A DNA stretch of 17,284 bases from Wukongarchaeum sp048886645 (GTDB lineage: Archaea; Asgardarchaeota; Wukongarchaeia; Wukongarchaeales; Wukongarchaeaceae): the NCBI GenBank assembly GCA_048886645.1, contig JBHLKN010000036.1, positions 1-17,284 on the forward strand, read 5' to 3'. This document shows positions 1 through 6,320 of the stretch, piece by piece (the first letter of the stretch is position 1; every line of letters starts with the position of its first letter). Below the pieces are notes generated by a model, which searched no databases, was not told the DNA's origin, and was given only the letters and a program-made list of their open reading frames with translations. A program made the position numbers and the translations under genes.

Positions 1-179
1 TCAATAAACATCTGAAAAGGAGTGATACGTTTAGCTTCCTCCAAAACATTGGGACCAAAACGTTCTAAACGGTCCCTTGCCTCCTCTTGGCTTAGTCCGC
101 GTTCAATCGAAGTATTAAAATTGTTTTCTACTTCGCTGATATCTAGTGTGTGGTAAAATCCGCTTTGCACTAAATGCAC
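1..179 (-). CDS. P-type cation-transporting ATPase, N-terminal fragment (runs off left edge)
   Basis: Only the first 59 codons are present; the gene continues beyond position 1. The visible peptide matches the cation-ATPase N-terminal domain. After a short lead ending in GFYHTLDISEVE it reads GLSQEEARDRLERFGPNVL and then a segment like RITPFQMFI, which is the pattern (GLs..ea..rl..yGpN.l) seen before the first membrane helix of Ca2+- and H+-pumping ATPases. The family couples ATP hydrolysis, through an aspartyl-phosphate, to ion export across the cell membrane. The catalytic DKTGT motif and the ion-binding helices lie outside the window, so the transported ion cannot be named. I chose the GTG at 179; a second in-frame GTG lies at 170. 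The sequence GGGATG just upstream is only a weak SD. The family call is firm, the substrate unknown. Confidence 0.8.
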   Translation of the reverse strand, partial: MHLVQSGFYHTLDISEVENNFNTSIERGLSQEEARDRLERFGPNVLEEAKRITPFQMFI

Positions 180-321
180 GCATCCCTTTTTTTAATCTTT
201 ATTCAAAAATCGTGAGCTTTGTAATAGTATTTTATTTATTAAATTCTTTTCATCATTTTTAAATAATATACGTACTAGCGTAGTCTTAACACAAAAACTG
301 TAGAGAAATATAAGGAAAAGC

Positions 322-337
322 GAATTATTTATTAAAC
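322..337 (+). promoter_or_regulatory. Candidate TATA element for the small membrane protein
   Basis: A GCGAA purine-rich block (BRE-like) followed by ATTATTTATTAAA lies about 50-60 nt upstream of the GTG at 384. That would allow a leader of roughly 25-30 nt. The rest of 180-383 is AT-rich and shows no gene; a second TATA-like run (TTTAAATAATATA) is at 258-270. Confidence 0.3.
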
Positions 338-383
338 ATTTTTGAGCTCTTTACAAGACTAGTAGGATAGAAGGGAAAGCAAG

Positions 384-698
384 GTGTCCTTCTCTAAAAT
401 GATCTCCAACTGGAAAAAAGAACCATTCGAAGCACGAATAATGGATCTAGTAGTTATTGCAAACTTTTTAATCTTCATCATCGCAATTTTTGCCTTTCAA
501 TTGATGGGCATAAAAAACAACGTGAGAAACTTTCCGGCTATTTGGTTACCCCTTTTCCTTTTAATAATCACTTTTGGTCTAAGAATAAAGCTTAGAGAAA
601 ACCCAAAAATGTATAAGCCAATATTCTTAGAATGGCTAATAGCAGCAATATTCGGCATTTCACTAGCCCTATTGGTAGCTCTTTATTACCCTCTATAA
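384..698 (+). CDS. Small membrane protein, three predicted helices, unknown function
   Basis: I do not recognise this 104-residue protein. It has a short hydrophilic N-terminus rich in Lys (about residues 1-18). Three hydrophobic segments follow, at about residues 20-42, 50-66 and 81-103, separated by a basic loop (KLRENPKMYKP). The chain ends immediately after the third helix, so nearly the whole protein sits in the membrane. The GTG at 384 is preceded by the purine-rich run AGGGAAAGCAAG. An in-frame ATG at 399 has no SD, so GTG is preferred. The gene stands alone between the divergent P-type ATPase and a minus-strand tRNA, with a hairpin plus T-run right at its stop. A link to the neighbouring ATPase is possible but nothing in the sequence supports it. 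Confidence 0.6.
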   Translation: MSFSKMISNWKKEPFEARIMDLVVIANFLIFIIAIFAFQLMGIKNNVRNFPAIWLPLFLLIITFGLRIKLRENPKMYKPIFLEWLIAAIFGISLALLVALYYPL

Positions 699-724
699 CT
701 TAATAATAAAATAGTTATATTTTA
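695..724 (+). terminator. Hairpin with T-run after the small membrane protein
   Basis: ATAACT (695-700) and AGTTAT (713-718) form a 6-bp inverted repeat overlapping the TAA stop, followed by ATTTT. It is weak and AT-rich, but correctly placed for a terminator. Confidence 0.35.
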
Positions 725-828
725 AAAACCAGTTTAACTCCTTGTTTTAGCTTCCTAATTAGTGAAATGTAAGCTTTTATTGTTTAATCATAAAAAAACG
801 TTAGAAAGAAATTAGAAATGAAGGGGGA

Positions 829-930
829 TGGTAGCCCGGGCCAGATTCGAACTGGCGTCTCAGGGTCCAGAACCCCGAATGCTTAGCCAATAAGCCTTAA
901 AACATGTTTTGGCCGCTACACCACCGGGCT
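829..930 (-). tRNA. tRNA-Gln (anticodon CTG), interrupted in the D arm, CCA encoded
   Basis: Read on the minus strand, the acceptor stem AGCCCGG pairs with CCGGGCT. The T arm is GCCAG-TTCGAAT-CTGGC. The anticodon arm is CGGGG-TTCTGGA-CCCTG (one G-T pair), which puts CTG at positions 34-36 and gives a glutamine tRNA. The discriminator base is A, and the CCA end is encoded at 831-829. From the 5' end to the anticodon stem there are 53 nt where about 27 are expected, so some 24-26 nt are extra and fall within the D arm. GTGT can pair with the later GCAT as a normal D stem. A TATA-like CTTTAAAG lies at 967-974 (minus strand), about 40 nt upstream. A T7 run near 793-799 follows the 3' end. Confidence 0.92.
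884..907 (-). other. Putative non-canonical tRNA intron in the D loop
   Basis: One consistent reading removes 24 nt. The exon segment GCCA then pairs with TGGC near the 3' end of the insert, with AAA and TAA as the two 3-nt bulges. This is a relaxed bulge-helix-bulge, the substrate of the archaeal tRNA-splicing endonuclease. Joining the exons gives a D loop AGCGGCCAAA closed by GTGT/GCAT. The inner intron helix is poor. The similar flanks ACATG and GCATT leave the exact splice sites uncertain by several nucleotides; an alternative would put the junction near positions 25/26. Confidence 0.55.
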
Positions 931-965
931 AGAAAACAAAAACCCTTGAGCCTAAAACATTTTAT

Positions 966-975
966 CACTTTAAAG
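966..975 (-). promoter_or_regulatory. TATA box for tRNA-Gln
   Basis: On the minus strand AAAACCTTTAAAGTG places a TATA-like CTTTAAAG about 40 nt before the mature 5' end. This is a suitable distance for a short 5' leader removed by RNase P. It lies between the tRNA and the end of the prepilin peptidase gene. Confidence 0.4.
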
Positions 976-985
976 GTTTTATTTT

Positions 986-1783
986 TTACTTTAGTATGTT
1001 AAGAAGGAGTTCAAATATTTTTGTATTAAAAATTATTGCAAATATAAAGCCTGGAAGCAGGAATAGCATGAAAGGTAATGTTGGCGTGACCCACACCTGC
1101 CTCTTTTTATCTTCTTTTAACTGTTTTATTTGTTCTTTTTTTTCTTGAAAATCTTCCTCAAGTTCTTTTATTTCGAATTCTAGGTAAAGTTGCCAATCCT
1201 CCTCATCCTCTTCATTTTTCTTTTTCTCACAACATTGAAAATATTTCCAGCGTCTTTCAAAAGTGTCTACTGATAAAGGAGTACCCATAAAAAACAAGGC
1301 AATTTTCTGGCTTTTTGTCCCTTTTACATCGTTAAAATTTGACTTTTTTATCACATTTATCAAAAAAAGCCCTAAGGGAATAAATATTTGCAGAAAAGTA
1401 GCATAAATTAGAGCAAGTATTGGAAGAGGAAAAAGAGGGGTCTTATCTTCAATAAAAACTGAGGGATGGAGGGGCACTAAAAAACTTATTGAAAAAAGAG
1501 CTTTGCTATCTGCTGGGCCCCAAAGACCAGCCAATAATATAACCAAGGCAATAAAAAAGGTTGCCACGATACTTATAGTGATAAGTAAAAAAGTGGTTTT
1601 TTTCGTATCTGAGAGAAATATTCGTAAAACAATTAAAGTGATGCCTGAAAGAATCATCAAATCCCAAACATAATCTTCAACCTCTGTTCTTAATACATCT
1701 TGTACTGTTGCAATGAAAAGGAAAACAAGGCACAAAAAAACAGCTAAAAATTCTACATCGCTCTCACTTAAGCCAAAAACCAA
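986..1783 (-). CDS. Archaeal type IV prepilin/prearchaellin peptidase (A24 aspartic protease)
   Basis: This membrane protease should cleave class III signal peptides from type IV pilin or archaellin precursors before assembly. Both family motifs are present. The first catalytic Asp, D29, lies in a D-x4-E-V-x-D context (QDVLRTEVEDYVW) after helix 1. The second, D92, is in GPADSKAL, the archaeal counterpart of GxGDxK. Hydrophobic helices lie near residues 10-28, 40-56, 64-86, 118-142 and 236-260. Between the last two is a long charged stretch (about 148-228) with a CC pair and an E/K-rich coiled-coil run from about 188, larger than I expect for FlaK/PibD. The TTG start at 1783 is preceded by GGTGGT at a suitable distance. 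The gene is alone; no pilin or archaellin genes are visible. The family is firm, the target pilins unknown. Confidence 0.85.
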   Translation of the reverse strand: MVFGLSESDVEFLAVFLCLVFLFIATVQDVLRTEVEDYVWDLMILSGITLIVLRIFLSDTKKTTFLLITISIVATFFIALVILLAGLWGPADSKALFSISFLVPLHPSVFIEDKTPLFPLPILALIYATFLQIFIPLGLFLINVIKKSNFNDVKGTKSQKIALFFMGTPLSVDTFERRWKYFQCCEKKKNEEDEEDWQLYLEFEIKELEEDFQEKKEQIKQLKEDKKRQVWVTPTLPFMLFLLPGFIFAIIFNTKIFELLLNILK

Positions 1784-1861
1784 CTTTTTAGACCACCAAA
1801 AGCAAAAAATGGGAAAAACATCTCAAAAGTTTTTATGATTTCTAACAATTTAATTTTTGTT

Positions 1862-1876
1862 GCGAAATTTATAAAG
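1862..1876 (+). promoter_or_regulatory. BRE/TATA promoter of the DUF711 gene
   Basis: GCGAAA followed by TTTATAAA at 1868-1875 is a good archaeal BRE plus TATA pair. It predicts a start site near 1898. The SD GGAAGTGA lies at 1909-1916, 6 nt before the TTG start. Confidence 0.6.
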
Positions 1877-1922
1877 TCCCAACACCGGATTATTTTTTGA
1901 AAGTTTTTGGAAGTGAGCATTT

Positions 1923-3320
1923 TTGGAAGCAGTAGATTTCGATATCAAAAGTCTCGAAATAGGAGCTATTAGCTTCTTCCTGGATATTTATGAGTGTATA
2001 AATACTGATGTTAACACTCTTTGCGAAGCCATCGAGTCTAAAATCCTAAAAGAGTGTGAAAGATTTGAAATAATAGCCAAAGAAGTTACAGAAAAACACG
2101 GAATCCCTTACCAAACATTAAGACTTGCAGTTTCTCCCCTAGCAGAAATAATACCCCCCCTCATAAAGGATTTTCACCTGAAACCCGAAATGGTTTTGGG
2201 AAAGAAAGAGATGCCTCAAAAGCTTACCGATATCATGTTTAAAATCGCATACACCCTCCAAAACACTTCAAAAGAAGTAAAAATAGATTTTGTAGGGGGT
2301 TTTTCAGCCCGCGCAGAAGGAGGGCTTTCAAAGAAATCTCTAGCAATCATAGCCACTATACCTGAAATTTTAGCATCTACAGAAAACATCTTTGCTTTCG
2401 TCAACGTAGGTTCCTCAAAAACAGGCCTTAACATGGACGCAATACGCTTAATGGGCGACGTAGTCATCAAACTCGCTAATTTAACCGCAGAATCTAAAGG
2501 ATTTGGAAACCTCAAACTCCTTACTACGGCCAATGTACCATTAGATACCCCCTATTTACCTGCATCTCATCACAACAGATCATACCCTGATAAAGGCATA
2601 GGGCTTAATTTTTACATTTTACACGTCATAAAAAACGCTTTAGAAACCCTTAGAAAAGATGCAAATTTTGAAGAAATTTACAACAAAATAAAAACAACAA
2701 CTTATAAAGCCGTTAGAAAAGCAGATATCATTGGGAGAGAAATAGCAGAAAAAGCAGGCGTTTCCTACTTTGGTGTAGACATCAGTTTAGCCCCTTGGCT
2801 CGAAATTGAAGGATCTAGCATTGCAGAAGTTATAGAATGCTTGGGAATCGAAGCTTTTGGAACCCACGGAACAACCACCGCCCTTTACATCTTAAACGAA
2901 GCAGTAAAAAGAGGAGCGCTAATGGGTTCAAATAAAACGGTAGGATACTCAGGAGCAATGATCCCAGTAGCAGAAGACATAGGAATCATAAAGGCTGTTA
3001 AAAACAACACATTGACCATAGATAAGCTAGAAGCACTAGTATCCGTATGCTCCCTCGGACTAGATACCATTCCAATACCAGGTGACACACCCTTAGAAAC
3101 AATATGCGGCATCATTAGCGACACGTTGACAATAGGCGTCCTCCATAACAAACCCTTAGGGTTACGCATCTTCCTTATACCAGGCGCTAAAGCAGGGGAT
3201 ATAGTTGACTTAGAACCTCCCTTTAAAAATATACCAATAATGCCTATAAATAAAATATATTCCAAATTCTTCCACAAGAAGGGAAATATTCCACCACCTA
3301 TATCAAGTTACAGGGGGTGA
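1923..3320 (+). CDS. DUF711/UPF0210 (PFL-like) family protein
   Basis: This 465-residue protein matches the UPF0210/DUF711 family, whose members adopt a glycyl-radical-enzyme-like barrel but have no firmly established activity. Family landmarks are visible in order: GIPYQTLRLAVSP near 60; VGGFSARAEGG near 122; VNVGSSKTGLNMDAIRLMG near 160; a LAPWLEIEGSS segment near 290; GTHGTTTALYILNEAVKRG near 312; VGYSGAMIPVAEDIG near 342; and NKPLGLRIFLIPGAKAGD near 411. The C-terminal KGNIPPPISSYRG resembles the normal family end, so the protein looks complete. The stop codon and last few bases, however, fall inside the hairpin end of a decayed IS element. The TTG start is supported by the SD GGAAGTGA 6 nt upstream and a TATA box. 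The family is certain; the function is not known. Confidence 0.9.
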   Translation: MEAVDFDIKSLEIGAISFFLDIYECINTDVNTLCEAIESKILKECERFEIIAKEVTEKHGIPYQTLRLAVSPLAEIIPPLIKDFHLKPEMVLGKKEMPQKLTDIMFKIAYTLQNTSKEVKIDFVGGFSARAEGGLSKKSLAIIATIPEILASTENIFAFVNVGSSKTGLNMDAIRLMGDVVIKLANLTAESKGFGNLKLLTTANVPLDTPYLPASHHNRSYPDKGIGLNFYILHVIKNALETLRKDANFEEIYNKIKTTTYKAVRKADIIGREIAEKAGVSYFGVDISLAPWLEIEGSSIAEVIECLGIEAFGTHGTTTALYILNEAVKRGALMGSNKTVGYSGAMIPVAEDIGIIKAVKNNTLTIDKLEALVSVCSLGLDTIPIPGDTPLETICGIISDTLTIGVLHNKPLGLRIFLIPGAKAGDIVDLEPPFKNIPIMPINKIYSKFFHKKGNIPPPISSYRG

Positions 3321-3346
3321 ACTACCCCGTCCTCACGGACAGGGCT
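3314..3346 (-). ncRNA. omega-RNA/IS-end-like hairpin with GTGA tetraloop
   Basis: On the minus strand CCCTGTCC (3344-3337) pairs with GGACGGGG (3332-3325) over 8 bp around a GTGA loop, a GNRA tetraloop. One pair is U-G. On the plus strand the same position is a C-A mismatch, so only the minus-strand RNA folds fully. A competing stem, GGGGT (3314-3318) with ACCCC (3324-3328), shares the same C run. This is the structure found at the right end of IS200/IS605 tnpB elements. Whether it is still transcribed cannot be told. Confidence 0.5.
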
Positions 3347-3356
3347 TCCGTACATG

Positions 3357-3380
3357 TCAAATGAAGTGAATCTCATTTGA
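3357..3380. repeat. Perfect 8-bp inverted repeat inside the tnpB relic
   Basis: TCAAATGA (3357-3364) and TCATTTGA (3373-3380) flank an 8-nt loop. It sits about 10 nt from the terminal hairpin and may be part of the same folded RNA or IS end. Confidence 0.6.
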
Positions 3381-3770
3381 CCACGTTGCCCGAGTTCACG
3401 CGGGGATTACAGTCAGGAACGTTTTTCCAAACGATCCACACTGATACGTTTTGAGGACGTTTATAATCCCTATCACATAGGTGGTGGTTTTTCAACCCGC
3501 TTTGTGCAATTGAAACTTCCTCTTTCTATCAACGCAGGTAGGACTTGTCCTGCTGGTGTGTTTTTTAGCTGACCTTCTTTAACACGGTGTCTACTCTTTT
3601 GAGTTTGCACTCTAAGAGCGAGGTCAGCGTACAGTAGCTCCGCGAGGGGATACTCTTTAGTCTAAAGTATTTTGTGCAAAATTCATATTTAAGCGCCCCT
3701 AATAGACACTGTTCACAATTCATCCTTTCCCTTGCAGAAGAGGTTTTCTTGTGGTATGAAAATAAACCCT

Positions 3771-4418
3771 TTATTCTTCTTTTAAGCCTAAAACTTCAAA
3801 GATCTCACCAGTAGATAGGGGGCCTATCCTCAAGATTTTTGGAGGCCATGATGTGAGATCTACTATAGTGGAAGGTTTTACTTCAGGCAAGCGGCCCACA
3901 TCTAAAATCATGTCCACATTCTTACCAATTTCCCAAGGCAAATCTTCTATAGAAAAAACATCAGGCTCTCCATGAATGTTTGCAGAAGTTGCCGTAATAG
4001 GCTTTTTAAAAAGCTCCACCAACTCCAATACAAGGTTTTTCTTAGGAATTCTAATACCAATAGTACTCTTTCCCGCAGTCAATAATTCAGGCAAATTTCC
4101 CCGAGAATTCAAAACTACGGTCAATGGACCCGGTAAAAAAACTTCAACCAACTTAAGGGCTTCAGGAGTAAAATCAGCGTAACCCATACCCATCCTAACA
4201 GAATCCACTATTACGTGAATAGGGCTATCAAAAGGCCTTTTTTTAAGCTTAAAAACTTTTAAAACTGCGTTAACATTAGAAGCATCAACAGCCAAACCAT
4301 AACTAGTATCCGTCGGAACCACCAAAGCACCGCCACTTTCTAAAGCCTTCACCCCTTCTCTCAAAACTTGCTTTTTCGTTTCATCGGTCACCTGGATCCT
4401 TTTCAAACCACAAACCAC
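3771..4418 (-). CDS. tsaC: L-threonylcarbamoyladenylate synthase (Sua5/YrdC/YciO family)
   Basis: This enzyme makes threonylcarbamoyl-AMP from threonine, bicarbonate and ATP, the first step of the t6A37 modification of ANN-decoding tRNAs; the KEOPS complex then transfers the group. The whole 215-residue chain is one YrdC domain. Visible landmarks are PTDTSYGLAVDA near 35, KLKKRPFDSP near 57 (the KxR region), LPGPLTVVL near 95, TIGIRIP near 118, ITATSANIHGE near 140 and VKPSTIVDLT near 180. The extra Sua5 C-terminal domain is absent, so this is the short TsaC form. The GTG at 4418 has no clear SD. A TTG at 4406 preceded by GGAGTGGT is an alternative start, four codons shorter. It diverges from the FAH-family gene and converges on the IS relic. 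Confidence 0.92.
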   Translation of the reverse strand: MVCGLKRIQVTDETKKQVLREGVKALESGGALVVPTDTSYGLAVDASNVNAVLKVFKLKKRPFDSPIHVIVDSVRMGMGYADFTPEALKLVEVFLPGPLTVVLNSRGNLPELLTAGKSTIGIRIPKKNLVLELVELFKKPITATSANIHGEPDVFSIEDLPWEIGKNVDMILDVGRLPEVKPSTIVDLTSWPPKILRIGPLSTGEIFEVLGLKEE

Positions 4419-4493
4419 TCCATAAAAAATTAAAAATAAAAAATGCTAAAAGAAAAACATAAGATAGCTTTTTAAAATTAAAAATAAAAGGAG

Positions 4494-4502
4494 GCTTATA
4501 AG
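4494..4502 (+). promoter_or_regulatory. TATA box of the FAH-family gene
   Basis: GCTTATAAG at 4494-4502 lies about 35-40 nt before the TTG start, predicting a leader of roughly 15 nt that contains GGTTGTGA (4523-4530) as the SD. Confidence 0.5.
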
Positions 4503-4536
4503 ATTTAAGCTGTAAATCTTTCGGTTGTGATTTCTG

Positions 4537-5511
4537 TTGAAGTTCGTTAAATTTCGAACACGAGAAGATGAAGTTACTCATTCAAGATTGGGATTACAAA
4601 AAGGAGCCAGTGTTATAGACTTAGTAGCCGCTTTAACAGCATACAGATTCAAAATCATGAAGATAGCCACCGATGTTGACAATTTTAGAAAAGCGGAAAT
4701 GGCATGCTCTTCCACTATGAATTTTCTCATTTCACGGCTTAATGAAGTACAAGACCTAATTAAAACGTCTACTGAATCCGCTATCTTTTCAACTAAAACT
4801 GCTAGAGAATTAGAGATAGTCGATGTTGTATATCCGATCCACGATATTGTTCTAAAAGCCCCCGTAGAACCTCGAAAAATCATCTGTCTTGCCCTAACAT
4901 ATAAAGGACATGCAGCAGAAATGGATCTTTCAACGGCCAAGTTTCCAGAAGTTTTCTTTAAACCACCATCTGCTGTAATAGGCCCCGAAGAACCAATAAT
5001 ACTCCCAACCACTGCGCCGACCAAGGTGGATTTCGAGGCAGAACTGGGCATAGTAATAGGCAAAATGACGCGATTTGTAAAAGAAGAAGAAGCAATGGAT
5101 TACGTAGCAGGGTATACGGCCTTAAATGACGTAACTGCGCGAGATGTGGAATTTGAATGGGGTCTTAAACAATGGGCTCTTTCTAAGTCTTTTGACACCT
5201 TTGCCCCCATCGGCCCTTGTATAACAACAAAAGACGAAATAGAAGACCCTAATAATCTTGACATAAGGCTAAGGCTTAACGGTGAAATAATGCAAGAATC
5301 AAACACTTCCGATCTAAGATTTAGCATTCCAAAAATTGTTTCAATGCTCTCAACTGTTATGACCCTTGAAACTGGCGATGTTATTTCAACAGGTACACCT
5401 CCAGGCGTGGGCTATAAAAAAGAACCTCCAGTATTCTTAAGACCTGGAGATGTTTGCGAAGTAGAGATCGAAGGATTAAACATCCTCAGAAATCCCGTAG
5501 AAGGAGGATGA
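4537..5511 (+). CDS. Fumarylacetoacetate hydrolase (FAH) family protein
   Basis: Members of this family cleave or decarboxylate acylpyruvate-type compounds using a divalent metal (fumarylpyruvate and acylpyruvate hydrolases, oxaloacetate decarboxylase, HHDD isomerase). The start MKFVKFRT..., followed by a helical N-terminal region to about residue 100, precedes the catalytic domain. That domain contains KIICLALTYKGHAAEM near 114 and FFKPPSAVIGPEEPI near 139. The metal ligands are E-x-E in DFEAELGIVIGK near 166 and the Asp in GYTALNDVTARD near 190. KSFDTFAPIGP near 215 and ISTGTPPGVG near 280 follow. At 324 residues it has the usual length for the family. The TTG start follows the SD GGTTGTGA by 6 nt. 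Family and metal site are clear; the substrate cannot be chosen from sequence. No aromatic-degradation genes are nearby. Confidence 0.9.
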   Translation: MKFVKFRTREDEVTHSRLGLQKGASVIDLVAALTAYRFKIMKIATDVDNFRKAEMACSSTMNFLISRLNEVQDLIKTSTESAIFSTKTARELEIVDVVYPIHDIVLKAPVEPRKIICLALTYKGHAAEMDLSTAKFPEVFFKPPSAVIGPEEPIILPTTAPTKVDFEAELGIVIGKMTRFVKEEEAMDYVAGYTALNDVTARDVEFEWGLKQWALSKSFDTFAPIGPCITTKDEIEDPNNLDIRLRLNGEIMQESNTSDLRFSIPKIVSMLSTVMTLETGDVISTGTPPGVGYKKEPPVFLRPGDVCEVEIEGLNILRNPVEGG

Positions 5512-5518
5512 AGGAGAA

Positions 5519-5537
5519 TTTTTTTCGGCGAAAAAAA
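5519..5537. terminator. T-run within an inverted repeat after the FAH gene
   Basis: TTTTTTTC and GAAAAAAA form a perfect 8-bp inverted repeat with a GGC loop, 8 nt after the FAH stop. The T7 run fits an archaeal intrinsic terminator. The palindrome could alternatively be an operator for the downstream nucleotidyltransferase, whose possible TATA (ATTAAATTTT) starts about 14 nt later. Confidence 0.4.
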
Positions 5538-5574
5538 GACATTAAATTTTCTAGGCGAACTTTGAGGTGATTTT

Positions 5575-6300
5575 TTGGACGAATATGAAGCTCTACTTAA
5601 ACGCTTTCAGTTAAAGATTAAAAAGAGTCTTGAAAAAGAGATAAAAAGCATTAGACTTTATGGAAGTGTTGCCAAAGGTGAAGGGAGATATCTTCGAGGG
5701 GAAAGCGATATTGATCTTTTCATAATCATTGATAAAGAAGCAGATTATTTTGAAACACTTTTAAAAATTTCTCCCTTGCTTAACGAGTTTTATGACGACC
5801 CTGTTGCTTCAAGTTTACTTGATGTAATTATTGTACAAGAGCTAGAGATTCCTCATACCATCAATCCTATCCGGTTATTAGAACTTAAAAATGGGAAAAT
5901 CATTTTAGGTAACGATGAAATTGATAGCCTAGATTTAACCGATGATGAAATAAAACGTGGTAGTTTGGATATGGCTTGTGAATTTAATAAACGCGTCAGG
6001 GAAATAGTGCTTGGTATAGGGGAAGATATAGGGGACGATGAGCTTTATTGGTGCGCAGAATCTGTTTTAGGCGTAACTCAAGCCCTTCTATATTCCTTAG
6101 GCGAAAGAGAATTTACAAGGCTTGAAGCCGGAGAATTGCTGCAAAAAAAGTTTGGAGACCAATTTAACGCAGAGATAGCTGTTGAAGCCACCCGCCTTAA
6201 AGTAGGAGGTAAGGTCGATAATAAGACAGATTTCTACAATAAAAGCGTTATTTTTTGCCAAAAAGCAGTTGAAACCATAATACAAAATCTCTCAAAATAA
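5575..6300 (+). CDS. Pol-beta-type nucleotidyltransferase with C-terminal helical domain
   Basis: The N-terminal half is a minimal nucleotidyltransferase. G30-S31 opens the motif YGSVAKGEGRYLRGESDIDL, with the metal-binding pair D45 and D47. A third acid, D83, sits in the strand LLDVIIVQ, so the catalytic triad looks complete. The spacing from GS to DID is slightly longer than in typical MNT proteins. The C-terminal part (about 120-240) is predicted helical (e.g. AESVLGVTQALLYSLGE) and resembles the helical substrate-binding domains found fused to such enzymes. No HEPN Rx4-6H toxin motif is visible and no separate HEPN gene is adjacent, so a toxin-antitoxin role is unsupported. The TTG start has a strong SD, GAGGTGA at 5564-5570. 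A membrane-protein gene follows closely, probably in the same transcript. The substrate is unknown. Confidence 0.75.
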   Translation: MDEYEALLKRFQLKIKKSLEKEIKSIRLYGSVAKGEGRYLRGESDIDLFIIIDKEADYFETLLKISPLLNEFYDDPVASSLLDVIIVQELEIPHTINPIRLLELKNGKIILGNDEIDSLDLTDDEIKRGSLDMACEFNKRVREIVLGIGEDIGDDELYWCAESVLGVTQALLYSLGEREFTRLEAGELLQKKFGDQFNAEIAVEATRLKVGGKVDNKTDFYNKSVIFCQKAVETIIQNLSK

Positions 6301-6320
6301 TTTAAACGGATGTGACTATT

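Larger units (their letters stand above)
3312..3690 (-). mobile_element. Decayed IS200/IS605-type tnpB element (3' part with terminal structure)
   Basis: This 450-bp stretch between DUF711 and tsaC has no intact gene and is visibly richer in G+C than its flanks. On the minus strand it ends with GGAAGCCCTGTCCGTGAGG and then ACGGGGTAGTTCACCCC, the terminal hairpin typical of tnpB elements. Its last open frame ends in YGSPVREDGVVHPL and stop, resembling tnpB-type tails. Further upstream CDRDYK near 3475 recalls the RuvC-III/zinc-ribbon segment (C..DRDxNA.N) of TnpB; frameshifts and stops break the frame on both sides. No TnpA gene remains. The right-hand boundary (about 3690) is a guess. An alternative is a tnpB-derived MITE or stand-alone RNA rather than an eroded full element. 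Confidence 0.6.

Noticed and set aside
2885..3277. Long open frame antisense to DUF711, and similar ones antisense to FAH, porA, porB and nnr
   Set aside because: Each lies within a strongly recognised gene on the other strand and has no domain, SD or promoter of its own; they are frame shadows.
3507..3516. CAATTGAAAC (GTTTCAATTG on the minus strand), resembling the end of many archaeal CRISPR repeats
   Set aside because: It occurs once, without repeats or spacers around it, and lies inside the tnpB relic.
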